A stretch of 64,000 nt of DNA from Sphagnum magellanicum (GCA_021904315.1 CM038915.1:14136001-14200000), one strand, 5' to 3'. Shown: positions 26,177-38,400, counted from the first letter of the stretch. Made by a program: numbers and translations. The notes: generated from the letters alone by a model not told the origin.

Positions 26177-26200
26177 CTCTCTCTCTCTCTCTCTCTCTCT
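26177..26200. repeat. (CT)n microsatellite at the reductase leader
   Basis: Twelve CT dinucleotides begin 7 bp upstream of the reductase start; on the transcript strand this is a (GA)n tract. Such tracts are common in plant leaders and core promoters. Confidence 0.85.
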
Positions 26201-26219
26201 TTCTCTACTTTCTGCGAGG

Positions 26220-26575
26220 ATAACGGTTCTACAGGGAATCCGGACGTTACGGTTCAGTTATGTACCGTAGAATGAGTGAGACCCGATCCATTCCAGGTCA
26301 TAACCTCGATAACATGGGGGAGTGTTCTGGAACGTTGTTCATGGATCTCGATGCTGATGACATCTTAACCGTTGATTTTGACAAAATGGACTATTCTCTG
26401 GTCTTTCTGCAATAACATCAGATAGTGGATTCTACAGTAATTCATTATGGATATTACGGTTCCATTTCATGTATGCTGGAATGCGTGAGGCCCGGTCCAT
26501 TCCAGTATATTGTTCTGGAATATTCCATCAACCTCCATGCTGCCATCTTGATTTTGCCAGAATGGTCCACCACAA
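26220..26575. repeat. Two-copy direct repeat offset by about 205 bp
   Basis: Copies at about 26246-26400 and 26451-26570 share in order: TTACGGTTC, GAATG-GTGAG-CC, the block GATCCATTCCAG or GGTCCATTCCAG, GTTCTGGAA, a TG-TG-CATCTTGA-like block and AAAATGG or AGAATGG. They are diverged. The repeat sits just upstream of the reductase gene and marks the edge of the gene island. Confidence 0.6.
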
Positions 26576-27039
26576 CTTACAAGACATGGAATTTGTCTTA
26601 GGTCCCCAACATTTTACTATTATGGAACGCTGAATCTGGACTGAATAATGTACATTGTTCATGTAAGTTACCTTTGGGCAAGCTTTTTCTCAGAGGTGCT
26701 TTGAGAAAGTTTGTGTTTAAACCTGCCTCCAAGGGCCCTTGTTCCCATAAAGCCTGCCTCCTCAGGCTTTTACCCTTCGTGTAAAGCACTGCTGCACAAT
26801 TTCTGGTGTATTATTTGAAGGGTACATTACCAGTGTTGAGCAGATATAAGATTTTTTCAATATCCACTGGTTCTGGCTATTCGTCCATTTATTATCCACC
26901 TATTCCAGTTATTATTATTATTTTTTAAAAATTTGCTTCTAATATCCTGTAACAATATCAAAAAAAAATTTAATCAAATGTTGGATTTGAATATGGGTAG
27001 ATATCTATTAACAATAATATCCATAGGATATCTTAGCAT

Positions 27040-27520
27040 TATGGATAACAAAATCAAGACGAGAAGTAGTAGTAAGTGTAAAGAGGGGAGTGGCAACAAG
27101 GGTGAAGAAAAAAGCAGCAACAAGTGCGAAAATGAAAAGCAACAACAAAAACGAAAAAAGGAACAGCAACAATCGTGAAGAGAAGAAGGAGCAAGTGTAA
27201 AGAAAGGAGTAGCGACAAGTGTGACAAGGAGAAGTAGTAGGCACACAGAGGAGAAACAACAAGCGCGAAGAGGGGAGCAACAACAAATGCAAAGAATGGA
27301 GTAGTAGCGTTTGAGAAAGGGAATATCAATAAGTGCAAAGAGGGGAGCAACAACAAGCACAACAAAAAGAACAAGTGTGAAGATGGAAAACAATAACAAG
27401 TGTGAAGAGGTGAACAATAATAAACATGAAGAAGAAAGCTACAACTAGCATGAAAAGGAGAACAATAGCTAGTACAAAGAGGAGCATAGGAGGCACAAAA
27501 AGGAGCCAAAACACAATGTG
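27040..27520. repeat. Degenerate minisatellite rich in GAAGAGGGGAGCAACAACAAG
   Basis: Variants of AGTGTGAAGAGG and GAGCAACAACAAGTGCAAAG alternate for about 460 bp with irregular spacing. The minus strand has no stop in any of its three frames over most of this stretch, so the long Leu/Ser/Cys/Phe-rich frames seen there come from repeat composition. I treat it as non-coding. Confidence 0.75.
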
Positions 27521-29769
27521 TGGTTGAACTAAAGCTTGGGCCCCTTTTTATTTTAGTTCCAGAGCTTTTTTAGATTTAGGTGCAAAGCCCACTATTTTTC
27601 CCCCTTTTACAACCTACAACCTACATCTTAAACACAAACCCCCTTCATATTCATACATGGGTAGGGATCTATATCTTATTTAAATATCAAAATTTCAAAT
27701 TCTTTTACCTTGTCCTGATATTATATGATTTGATTTCACAAATTATGAGATTTAAAATTTTTTACAAGTGATATCCTAAGTGATATTTGATTAAGATATC
27801 TAGATTTTTAGGATATCCACCCAACATTGCACATTACCCTATTAGCTTGGCAACTTTGACATTAATTACATTATTTTCAGAAATGTTGAAATTTTCAAAT
27901 TTTGTAGTTTTTGAATAGCAAAATTATGAAGGGAATTTATTGAAATTTTGAGCATATTCTATTTGTGGAAATGAAAATTTCAAAATTGATTAATTAAGTG
28001 AAAATTGTGTGGTGAAACTACCTAGGTATAAAGGTACCAAGCAAAAAAAATTCCTATGTGACGGCTCTTGAAGTCCCTTTTATTTGCAAAAAGCCCTTAT
28101 GTCAATTGTTTTCGTTCCTTTTGCAAAGGCCCTTTCCATTTGGAGAAGGAACCCCCATTTAAAAATTTAAAAGTGCATTATGCTTGGGAAGACTTCTTCC
28201 CTCAGCCCTCCTTAGTATCTTTTGGGGCCGATGCCCTCATTCATGTACTATCAACCATAGTGACGACTTTAAGAAGAAACCTTCCCTTACACTTTTACTT
28301 ATTTTGCAAAAATGGTGATATTCTGGTGAAAAGAAACATTTTTATTAAAAAAATTCACAGAGAATCAAAATTTTGGAACAAAATAAAACCCATAATTTTT
28401 ATAAAAAAAACATAAACAATTTTAGGTGAAAGACACAAAATAGGTGCAATAATACACCAAATTTGATGTCAGCATGTTAGAGCCTTAGTGAAAGCACTCA
28501 AATAGGTGTTCTTGGATCTAAGGACAAGTTCAACAACAAACGTTTCTTCATTTAATGTGCCTCATTTTATAATCAAACTTATTAAATTATGCTTTAGAAA
28601 AAACACATTTTGATGAAATCCATTTTGTGTGTTGATTAAGGGTAGATTTCTTGAATGAAAGAAATGATGGTTTAAATCAATGTTTTACAATTATTTGAAG
28701 AATTTTAAAATTGGATTTAATCTATTAAATATTTCAAAATTAGAAAACTATTGGTTTCAATTCTTTAAAAAATTGGAATAGAAAAACCATTGATTTTAAT
28801 TATTTCAAGAACTTTTTAAAATCCACAATTTTCATAAAAAATTGGTGGCTTTCTTGCTAGTTATTTGATTTTTTCAAAAAACATTTATCTATGGGTATAC
28901 ACCAAAATCAAGTCTTGATTTTTTTTTAAATCAAAATTATGAATCTTAAAAATTACCTTAATATTTGCTAGGGGTTTATTATGGTGTTGGGCATGTATAT
29001 GGTTTTTTGACACACCTTTTGAATCAAAACACACTCAAAGGAGCCACAAGTATTAGTTTACATTTGGATTGCATACATGTTTTTTTTCCCCAAAATAATG
29101 TTTTCATATGAATGAATTTTTGAATGATTGTTTTTGTAATTAATTATGAAAAATGATTAAAATTGCTTCAATAAATCGATTTTCTTTCTTAATCATTTTT
29201 TAATAAATGTGAAGTTGTAAAAATGTATAGATTCCTTGCAAATTTTATGTTTCATTTTGAAATATTGATCATAATTTGAAATCACACCAAAAAATGTTAA
29301 TTTTCAAATTTCAATTTAATGTAACATAAACTACAATTTTGTTCAATACATCATGTACATTATATCCCATTTATATGTGGCAAAACATTCTTGAAGTTTT
29401 AAATGTATGAATTTTCAAAGTTTTAGAATTTCACATTTTTAAAATTGTGAATGTTTTTTTAGTGTGTATAATAGGTTATTATCATCTCATTTTTTTTTTT
29501 CATCAACTTACTTTTATTATATGAGTCCTTTGAAAGTCCTTTGTAGAAATGTCTATTTTTAATGATAGAAATTTTCACTTTCAAAATATTTAACTAAACC
29601 AAAACCTAAAATTGAATCAAACAAAAAATTTATTTGAGTTTCTTGACATCCATGTGTGTTAAAAAGGAATAATGTGCCATGATTACCATGGTTCAAATAA
29701 CAAAAAAAATCTTTAATTTTTTATGATAGAATATGACATTTGACACCCTTTATGGCTCCTTTAAGTGTG

Positions 29770-29960
29770 TTTGACCTTTGCGCGTAAATGTAAATGAAAA
29801 TTTGAAACTTATTTACATTTCATGTAAATGTAAACCTTTCATCCACATTTGTGTAAGTGTAAATGTTTGATTTTGGAAGTGTAAATGTAAAACCATGTAA
29901 ATTTTCATTTTAATTCATGTAAAACCATGTAAGTGTAAGTGATTTACAATTATTTGTAAA
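29770..29960. repeat. Cluster of GTAAATGTAAA motifs, left member of a pair
   Basis: Within about 190 bp, variants of TGTAAATGTAAA and its complement TTTACATTT recur many times. A similar cluster lies 600 bp downstream at 30545-30745. The pair could be subterminal repeats of a small non-autonomous element, but clear termini were not found. Confidence 0.5.
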
Positions 29961-30544
29961 TCAATGCAAATCTATGTAAAAATTTTTGAAAACAAAAAAA
30001 TTATGCAAAAATTGGCAACATGGGTACCAAGGAATCTAACATTCCTAAAGTTTGAAAATTTTAAAGTGATATGCCAATCAAAGTGGCTCATTCCCCAAAA
30101 AACAACTTTAGGATGCACCGCAATTAATTTAAAAATTAATTAATATTTAAATCACAATAGGTAGCCAAGTTTTCATAAAAGCCTAAGCCAAAAATGTTGA
30201 TGAACAAAGATAAGAATGGAAATTCAACTCAAGCAATGAAGTGGTGCAACATGCACTCAATATGTACTCAAGAATGTGCATGGGAATAACACCATGGTTT
30301 GTCCATATCCTTTGCCCAAAGGTGTGATCTTGTATTTTATATACTTGAATTAAGGGAAGCATTTCAAGAATCCCTTATTAGTTGTAAAAGCTTTTATGAA
30401 GGGAACATTAAAAGTATTAGATTTTTTTTGTGAAAGGCTAATCATTGTGGCATGTTATGAAAAAAATTGAGCTTTGAGATGCACCCACATTGGGATAGAC
30501 CCACAACTAATTAATGTGGATTGTAAAAAGTATAATCATTAAGG

Positions 30545-30745
30545 GTATATAATATACACATTTACCTTGCCAAAAACATTTACACGAGACTGTGTACATG
30601 TAATTGAAAACATTTTACACTTCTTTTATGTGAATGTAAAAAAATTATTTACATAAGGGGTAATGTGAATGTAAAAGGCAAGTGTAAACCATTTACACTT
30701 ACCTAGTTTTTACACAACAAATATATGTGTACATTTACATTTTAT
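30545..30745. repeat. Cluster of TTTACACTT / GTGTAAA motifs, right member of a pair
   Basis: ACATTTAC, TTTACAC, GTGAATGTAAA and similar words are packed into 200 bp, in both orientations. They match the motif theme at 29770-29960. Confidence 0.5.
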
Positions 30746-31659
30746 CTTCCCAACATTGGTTTATTCCTATATATAATAATTGCCCAATGGTGGTTGAATA
30801 TGAATATGTGGTACCTTATCAATGAATCATTTTTCCTATCAATCATTTGTGATTATTGAATGGCTCCTAATATTTTTTCATCAAATGATGAGTGAGTAAA
30901 CACTATTTGTTGTATTATTGGGTACAATCTTGTGAATTATTTTAATTACATGGAGATGTGCAATTTTGATATGATGGATTGACAACATTTATAATTTTGG
31001 GTACATGTTGAGGAGTTTCAAAAAAAACTTCACAACAAGGAAATAAAACAAGAAACATTTTAGTTGTCAAGGTTATGCATGTGAACTTTTGGATCTATGT
31101 GTTACATGTTGTAATTTCTTGTGAGTACGGACTACTTATTAGTGGATTTAGTAAGTGCTAGCACCATGTTGATGCATTGTTCTACTTGTATCATTGGACG
31201 ACTAACAATTTCTAAACATTAGGAAGAAAGTCATTTGTGCATTTTGAAAACTAGATGGGCTACCACATATGAGGTTAATAGACCCACTAGGTGTAAAAGT
31301 AGACACAATTGGGCCAATGTTTTTTTGTCTTATATCTTAAATAGTGTGAATGGCTAACCATGAGGATTTATGGGAACACATTTGGTTTGGCGCTAGCAAA
31401 ACATGTGCAATGTGTTGGTTATTTTTAAATGTTATAGGGATGAAATTTGCAACCATCAACCTTTTGAATTCGCACGATGTGCTAACTCTTAAAAAACTAA
31501 TGAATGGACATTTTGATTTTTTCATTTCAAGCAAGGTTATCAATGTCAGCCTTGGCACATCATGTCAATCACATTTGTTTTGATGACAATGTAACCCAAT
31601 GTCATGTCGATTTAGGGTCAACTTAAGCCAAATCAATAATTTTTCATGTAGGAACGAAT

Positions 31660-32170
31660 TAAAATTTACCTTGATAGCGATTGACAATTACCATTATTAA
31701 AAAATAAAAATCCAAACTGTTAAATCCAACAATTGGAATCCAATCCCTAAGAGCCAAAAAAAATCTTGATAGTTGAGAAATGGTGACCAAATTTTAGTTA
31801 CCAATTTGAATGGTCAAGATTTTTAATCGCAACTAATCCATACCTTTGTCATAGTCCAACAACCTATAACTAGTCCTAAGAGTGGGGGAAACCAAAATTG
31901 AAAAAATATTAATTGTTGAAAAATGTTAACAAGATTTTGGCCGTTATCCAAATGGCCAAAACTTTTCAATCATAATCAACCCACACCCCAAGTGGGGTCT
32001 AGCGACCTAAATATTGTTTCAAATTATTTTTGTTAAAACAATAACAATAAAATCTTGACAATCAAGAAAAGGTGATTGGATTTAGTCACCATTTGAACAA
32101 TCAAAATTTTTGGTCGCATTAAGCCACATTTTGGTTGGAATCCAACAACTTGAATCTAGTTGTGAGATGA
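31660..32170. repeat. Degenerate tandem repeat, unit about 145 bp, three to four copies
   Basis: The theme TCTTGATAGTTGAGAAATGG (about 31764) returns at about 31907 and as TCTTGACAATCAAGAAAAGG at about 32053. Each is followed by GTNACCAATTTGAA-like sequence, AATTTTTNATCGCA, and TCCAACAAC in two of the copies. A partial copy precedes at about 31665. Divergence is high. Confidence 0.6.
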
Positions 32171-33798
32171 TTTGTTAATGACATATGAATTTTTATAATT
32201 AATTCTGAATTATTAATAATTATAATTAAACTTACCTACATAGTGAAAATAAATAGTAATTTTATTTTTATTATGGGAATGTGGGAACATTTGGTCAACA
32301 TCATGTTTGACCCAACAAATTGGCATTGATGTGAAAACTAATGTTGATGTGACAATTTATGTTGACATGAAAACCAATGTAAAAATGGCATGTCATGTCA
32401 TTTTTGACAACCTTGACTTTAAGCAAGATATGAAATTTGACAACCATAACTTAAAATTTACATGTGTATGGCATGGGAAGATCAATGGACTTGTTTTATG
32501 ATAAAAGGTTTGAACCCCAATCCAATGGATTTTGCCCATTGTAATAGAAATCCATTTTGTTAGTGTTCACCCAAGACAATACACAAAATGAAAACAAAAG
32601 GAGAATCTTAGTAATTTTTACCAATGACAAAATGCTTTAAAAACTAAATTTGCCAATATCATGGAATCATAAGAGTTTAGGACACGATAATTTTTTTGAT
32701 ATCCTTGATTTACCATGAACATGCCACATTGCTCCAATTATTAAACATCTACAATATCAAAACACAACACGTAAACAAGTTCATCATCACTTGAAAAGGT
32801 TAATAAGGAACTTGTAATTAACTTGGTCCTTCACAACGAATGGGATGTTACTTTGTTATTAACTTTAAATAAAAACTCATTATGCAACTTATCTAAAGTA
32901 AACAATAAGAACAATTGTAAGCCTTGGCTTGGACTCTTTTGAATTTATAATTTTTTTTTAAAAAGGAAAGGTCTCCTTTTAGTAATTTATAAACCAAAAT
33001 AGCAAAGTGTCTTCCCCACCAGTTCTTCAATTTTGTTTCATCATGTTAAAAGTGTGAAAACGTTTTTCACCTTTCATCAATCCAAGCATTTGAATCACAA
33101 CTAATTCAACCAACTTCATAAACACACTCAATTGGTCTAATAGTAACCCATTGGATGACAACTTCACCCAAAACGTGGTTAAGGGGTTTGATCATATGAT
33201 GCACCCATTGTTATTTTTGCATTATTTTTCATGGTTAACTTGAACAAAGAACTTTGAGTAACTAGTGCATTATATTTGTCAATAAGCTCTTGGATTAAGA
33301 TGCCCAATTTAATCTATCTTTTCACACAATACATTTGCTTCAACATAACCAGATGGAAAAGGAACATTAATTATTTCACATGTGACTTGCAATTAATATT
33401 GTGGGTACACAATGCCAAGTGCATTCATGATTTCATTATTTGAAATTTTTTTAAATAATTTTTTGATGAGACAATATATAACATCTACGCACTCGAATTT
33501 GATCTCCCCAACCCAATATGCAAAGTTTGTTTTGTGAGGTGATTTTTCGTCCCTCTACTCCCAGTTCTACAAGGTGATTATGCATGAAAGCACAAATGCT
33601 ACTAATGAAGGAAAAAATACAAGTGTAATTCTGGAAGTTAGATTGCGTTTGTAGTTGAAATTAAGTAGCCCACCTTCTATGCATCATTTACGATTAGAAC
33701 TAATGGATATATATTTCCAAGTTCACCCACTACACATCTTAGGACTTCATGTCAAATTGTCATTCAATTAAACCAATGCTTAAGGCTTCAACACCATG

Positions 33799-34356
33799 TC
33801 CAACATAGTTGTAGACCACTAGTCACTTGAAATGTTGTTTCTCACACATATGTCATTCAAATCCGGCTTGCCATAGCTTTTTAGAAAGCTAACAACAAGG
33901 CGCATCTTGCTACCAAATCCTAGGCTCTGCAGCTAAACCAGCAAGAAGTTATGCTACAAAACCCGAGAGGGTTTTACCAAGGTGATAATTCAACTTGCTG
34001 CGGATCATCAATCACTTAAAACACCATTTCTAACACATAAATTATCCAAATCCTGTTTGCCTTAGCTCATTAGAAAGTTAACTACGAGGCGCACCAATCT
34101 ACCAAATCTTAAGATTTGCAGCCACACTAATGAAGAGTTATATTACCAAACCCGAAAGGTTTTTTATGAAGATAATCAATTCAACTTGACTACAGACCTT
34201 TAGTCACTAAAAACTTTATTTCTAACACATACCTTATTCAAATCTGGCTTGCCTTAGTTCGTTAGAAAACTAACTACAAGATGCAACTTGCTACCAAATC
34301 TCAAGATCTGCAGCTAAACTAGTGAGAAGTTATACTATGAAACCCGAGAGGGTTTG
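33799..34356. repeat. Three tandem copies of a 190-bp unit
   Basis: AGTCACT or ATCACTT anchors occur at 33821, 34011 and 34202 (periods 190 and 191). Each unit continues through TTTCTNACACATA, CAAATCCGGCTTGCC, TTAGAAAGCTAAC, CTGCAGCTAAAC, GAAGTTAT and a hairpin AAACCCGAGAGGGTTT (33959, 34148, 34340; the middle copy is slightly altered). Non-coding. Confidence 0.85.
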
Positions 34357-34614
34357 TGAGATTTCTCTCAAGTTCCAACCTTCCAACACTATCACTACCC
34401 ACCCTCATCCTTTCAAAAACTATTACAATATTTTAATTCTACTTTCCTTCTTTCTTTCCTCTACTAAGACTAATCATTACTTGCCTCTTCAAGAAGCTTG
34501 TGGAAAACAAGTATTCAAGATTACATGAAAATTATCTCCGAGGCAAAAGAGAGCTCCCAATGATCCGAGTTTGCCTTTTAAAGAGAAGGGGAGAAGAAGG
34601 TGGATCCAAAGCTT

Positions 34615-34818
34615 GGTGGCCAATGGAAGGTTCCATGCTTGGTGGCCAATGGAATGTTCCAAACTTGGTGGCCAATGGAATGTTCCAAGCTTGGTGGCCA
34701 ATGGAATGTTCCAAGTTTGGTGGCCAATGGAAGGTTCCATGCTTGGTGGCCAATGGAATGTTCCAAGCTTGGTGGCCATTGGAATGTTCCAAGCTTGGTG
34801 ACCATTGGAAGGTGAAGG
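34615..34818. repeat. Tandem array, eight copies of a 26-bp unit
   Basis: The unit starts GGTGGCCAATGGAATGTTCC and ends AAGCTT. Copies start at 34615, 34641, 34667, 34693, 34719, 34745, 34771 and 34797; the last is partial. Variants replace ATG by AGG, or CCAAT by CCATT. Because 26 is not a multiple of three and the unit has no stop in any phase on either strand, all six frames stay open, so the frames here are not evidence of genes. Confidence 0.95.
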
Positions 34819-34954
34819 AAATTTTTTTTTTCACCTCTTCCATTTTCCCCTAACAACTTTACTCACACCTTCAATTTCTTTCTTTTGACCTCACGGTTTT
34901 ACTTTACCATGGTCCTAAGCCGTTACTCACGCCTTTCTTTCCTTTTCTTCGATC

Positions 34955-34960
34955 TATAAA
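34955..34960 (+). promoter_or_regulatory. Candidate TATA box upstream of the 35-kb reading frame
   Basis: TATAAA lies 98 bp before the ATG at 35058, a normal spacing for a plant promoter with a short leader. It lies in a locally GC-richer segment that begins just after the 26-bp array. Confidence 0.4.
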
Positions 34961-35057
34961 TTACGATTGCGCACCTCAATGTAACAAGTCCTTCACACTT
35001 TCATTGTCAATTTGATTTCGATTGAAGATCTGACCTTTTTTTCCTTTGCTTGAAATT

Positions 35058-35480
35058 ATGGCGTCGCGCATCGTTACATCTTACAAGCTGCAAGCCACAC
35101 AAGCGAATGAAAAACCGCCTCCGGAGTCGTCTCTAGATCTTACCCTAACACAACATCCTTGTGATGAAGAACCCGAACTTCGAGAAGTGTGTGCTCGTCT
35201 TGAAATCGAACCTCCTCGAGCCTAGTGCTATCGTATTTCTCCGAACTTTCGCACCCTGATGATCTTGCTACAAGTTCACCCCGCTTCCGGTGACGAACCC
35301 GAGACTGTTTGTGAAAGTTGTTATGAAACTAAAAATATTTCTATCTTCGCATGGTCTTTAGTTCCCGGCGTTGGTCACTATCGTTGGTTGCACGGTTCGA
35401 TTTGTCGACTGCCTCCCAATAGCAAGGCGGACTACCTAGTTCACACCATCCGGCACATCTTAGATTTCCTGCAGTTGTGA
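35058..35480 (+). pseudogene. Unrecognised 141-codon frame broken by one TAG
   Basis: An ATG at 35058 (MASRIVTSYKL) opens a frame that runs 55 codons to a TAG at 35223-35225. It then continues in the same frame for 84 codons to TGA at 35478-35480. Base composition is markedly GC-richer than the surroundings and the codons look ordinary. The second part has a CESC pair and a WLHGSICRLPP stretch. I do not recognise the family. It could be a decayed single-exon gene, a retrotransposon gag-like frame, or two short frames. The TATA box and the 26-bp and 190-bp arrays immediately upstream suggest a mobile or recently inserted unit, but that is inference. Confidence 0.45.
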
Positions 35481-38400
35481 ACTATCATTAAGGCATAACT
35501 CAGGATTCTACATGTACTTGCAACTCCTTGCTGAGCTTATCCCTATTATAAATAAATGTTTCAATTATCATCAGATTCCTATTGCCATTGGCACACTATC
35601 ATACTATCTATTTAATTGTTGAATTGCCTTGAATTAACCTTATGTTCAACGGCTTGAAGATTATTCTACCTCTATTAAATTTTTCATCAACATCCCTTCA
35701 ACTGCTTTAAGAATTTTTAACATCCCTGCTACTTCCTAAATACCATAACAAGACTAATGTTGTGTTGAACACCGTAAATTTTGGTCTCTACTTCTACCCC
35801 CAACCCTCTAAAGATTTCTCACCCTTAATTACGTAACAGAGTTCCTAAAACTATGGTTATTAGCCTTTGCTGAAGGAAAGAACTAATCCCACTCCTTATT
35901 CACCAATGACGCATGTCAGAAAAGAAAATAACCCCCCTTCGCACCATGCACATTCATCATTCCCTATGAAGTCATTAAAAGCCCTCAATAACCTTACCCT
36001 ACTCAAATAACCCTGAAGTAACTTTTAAAAATTAAGACTATCACACATGGTTGTGTCGGTATGGCTCACATGTTTTCATCAAAGGTCCCTGTCTTTCAAT
36101 TGTTGCACGTATTCTATGAACCAATGTGTAGGGCTAACCATTAATCTAGAAAGACAAGGTCTCTTCCCTATAATTCGAATTTGTGACCCAAACAAAATAT
36201 ATGTTATTAAAAATGTTATCAACATCACTAAAATCAAAAAATAGCTTTGGCTTGTAAGTAGTATCAATGTTGATATACATAAAGTGCAAATTAGCTTGAG
36301 AAATTTGGATAACATTAACATAATCACAAATGAAAACATTTCTAGAATATGTTAACTTGATTAAATTATGCACACATTCCAATAAGGGTAACAAACATGG
36401 GAGACCCAAAATACTCTCAACATCATAAAAAACATCAAAATTTGATTAGGTTGTTCTTATAAATGGAGCATCCATGGTCATTTTGACAACAAGGGTTTTT
36501 AACCCAAATTTGATTTTTTAAAAAGGTTCCAACATGTTAATTTACATTTTTCACATTTTTGAGTATTTTTAACCTTTCTATTTCCATAATAACAAGATTA
36601 TAAAATTTAAAGGCACACTTGTGGGATCTTGAAAAACACTTGTACAACTTGGTAAGGATATCTTCCAACTTTGAGATGATTGACAAGTGGGACAATGCCT
36701 AAAGAACCAAGTTTGTTTTAATGCTTTGTAATTCATGTTGATGAGGCATGGGGCATGTTGATATTTCATTTGTATTGTTACACTTGCCGTCAAGCTTTAA
36801 AATATAGTAGCAACATCAATTCCCAAACAAATTAGTCTTATGATAATTTTAACTTTAGTTAGTTCACCATAGTTGATTATATTCCCCCTAATCAACTATG
36901 TGAAATGGTTTATATTTCCTATTTCCATGACATTTTCCAAAGTCAATAAAATGGGATTGAGTCTCCATCCTTGTAAAACATAACTATGAATAAATAAGCA
37001 ATTCCAATTATCAATTCTAGTGATTTCATTAGTGGAAATGGAAATGAATTATGAATCCTTGAAAACATCTTTGGTTGGAACACAATGTTATGCATGTTGT
37101 TAGCCATTTGCAAGCCTATTGAATCACTCCAATGTTTGACTAAGTTTTTTGAAGCTTTTAACAACTTGTGTAAACTTTAGAACTTTTCATAATCAATTAA
37201 TGGTTTGCCTTGGCTTAGAAAATTAAAAATTATAACCAATTGTGTAAGTTTTTTTCTTTTGTGTTGTTACACCATGCAAAACCTCCTTTAGAACTATATA
37301 AGCATTAGTTGCAACGTATAACCTCTCATTCTTTTGATATGTAATATTAATGACAAAATAAAAGTCACCCATACCCCATGTCCTCTTGCTTTGGCTCTCA
37401 TGGACACCATCATCACCCGTCATTTGCATCATCACTTGCATCATTGTTAACTCTTTGTTAACTTTTAGTTCACTATTAGTAGGGAGTCCTTGGTCAATGC
37501 ACACATGGAAGCCTTTATGGAAACTTCCTTGAGTTAGGTCCCCAATGGGGTATAAATAGGGGTAGGACCTCCCACTACCTTTAATTTGTTCAACACGAGT
37601 TTTGGGTACATTTTCTTGTCATAACTTTTGTCTTCTTACATTATTAGAATAAAATTTGATTGAATCATCTTTTAACATATATCATGTTCTTACCTTGCGT
37701 TTTTATGATTTTAATCTTGAATTAAACTTAGGCTTACATTTCTTGTGATTTGTTTCCTTGTTATGTCTTTGGTTTAGTTCCTATTTTTGTAGTTTTTCGT
37801 GCCCGTGACATTAACCTTTCTTCTCCTTACATGTTTCCACAGATAATTAATTTTTAAACCAAAAACATTTTTCCACCTTCAATTTGAATGCACACCTCAC
37901 AACATATTTGGTGAATCTTGCCATCTTTATTGATGTTAGGTTTTGCCCATGGTAATTTGCATGCCCATCTTGAAATTTTCTATGCAATTCATATATAACT
38001 TTGTGTTTTTTGAATTTTACCTCAACAACCTTGTTTGGAAATTTTATAAACTTTGAAGGTTCACCATTAATTGTTTTAGTTTGTGGATCTAAAGTAAAAA
38101 TATAGTTGTTTACTAGAAGCATCATTGGATCTAGAACTTTGCCTATACAAGTGACAACATAATCAATTGAACATTTTATGATTCTTGTCAACAAAAATGT
38201 AAAATAGCCATAAACTAAGCCTTAACATATTAACTTTAGAAAATAATTTTTATTTCAATGATCAATTTGAACATGGTTTTTAAATTTATGCCATGATATT
38301 GAAAAATCACATGTTTAAAATAGATTTAAATAGATTTCTCAAAAATTTACAAGTGAAATTTGTTTATTTTACAAGTTTTCCAAACAAAGAAAGTAGGCTT

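Larger units (their letters stand above)
27521..33798. other. Long AT-rich gene-free stretch
   Basis: No recognised coding sequence. Short frames such as 28068-28415 (+) and 31350-31583 (+) do not resemble known families. Embedded structures are clusters of TTTACA/TGTAAA motifs (29780-29960, 30545-30745) and a 145-bp degenerate array (31.66-32.17 kb). Confidence 0.55.

Noticed and set aside
26974..27509. Long Leu/Ser/Cys/Phe-rich minus frames of up to 151 codons
   Set aside because: All three minus frames are open because the repeat lacks stops on that strand. This is composition, not coding.
34615..34818. CRISPR array
   Set aside because: The 26-bp units are directly adjacent with no spacers, and the setting is a plant genome.
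34489..34856. Six overlapping Trp/Gly/Pro/His-rich frames
   Set aside because: They are produced by the 26-bp array, which is stop-free in every phase.
36578..36793. Minus frame with CPTC, possible integrase zinc finger
   Set aside because: Only one Cys pair is visible; the His pair and the following integrase core are absent.
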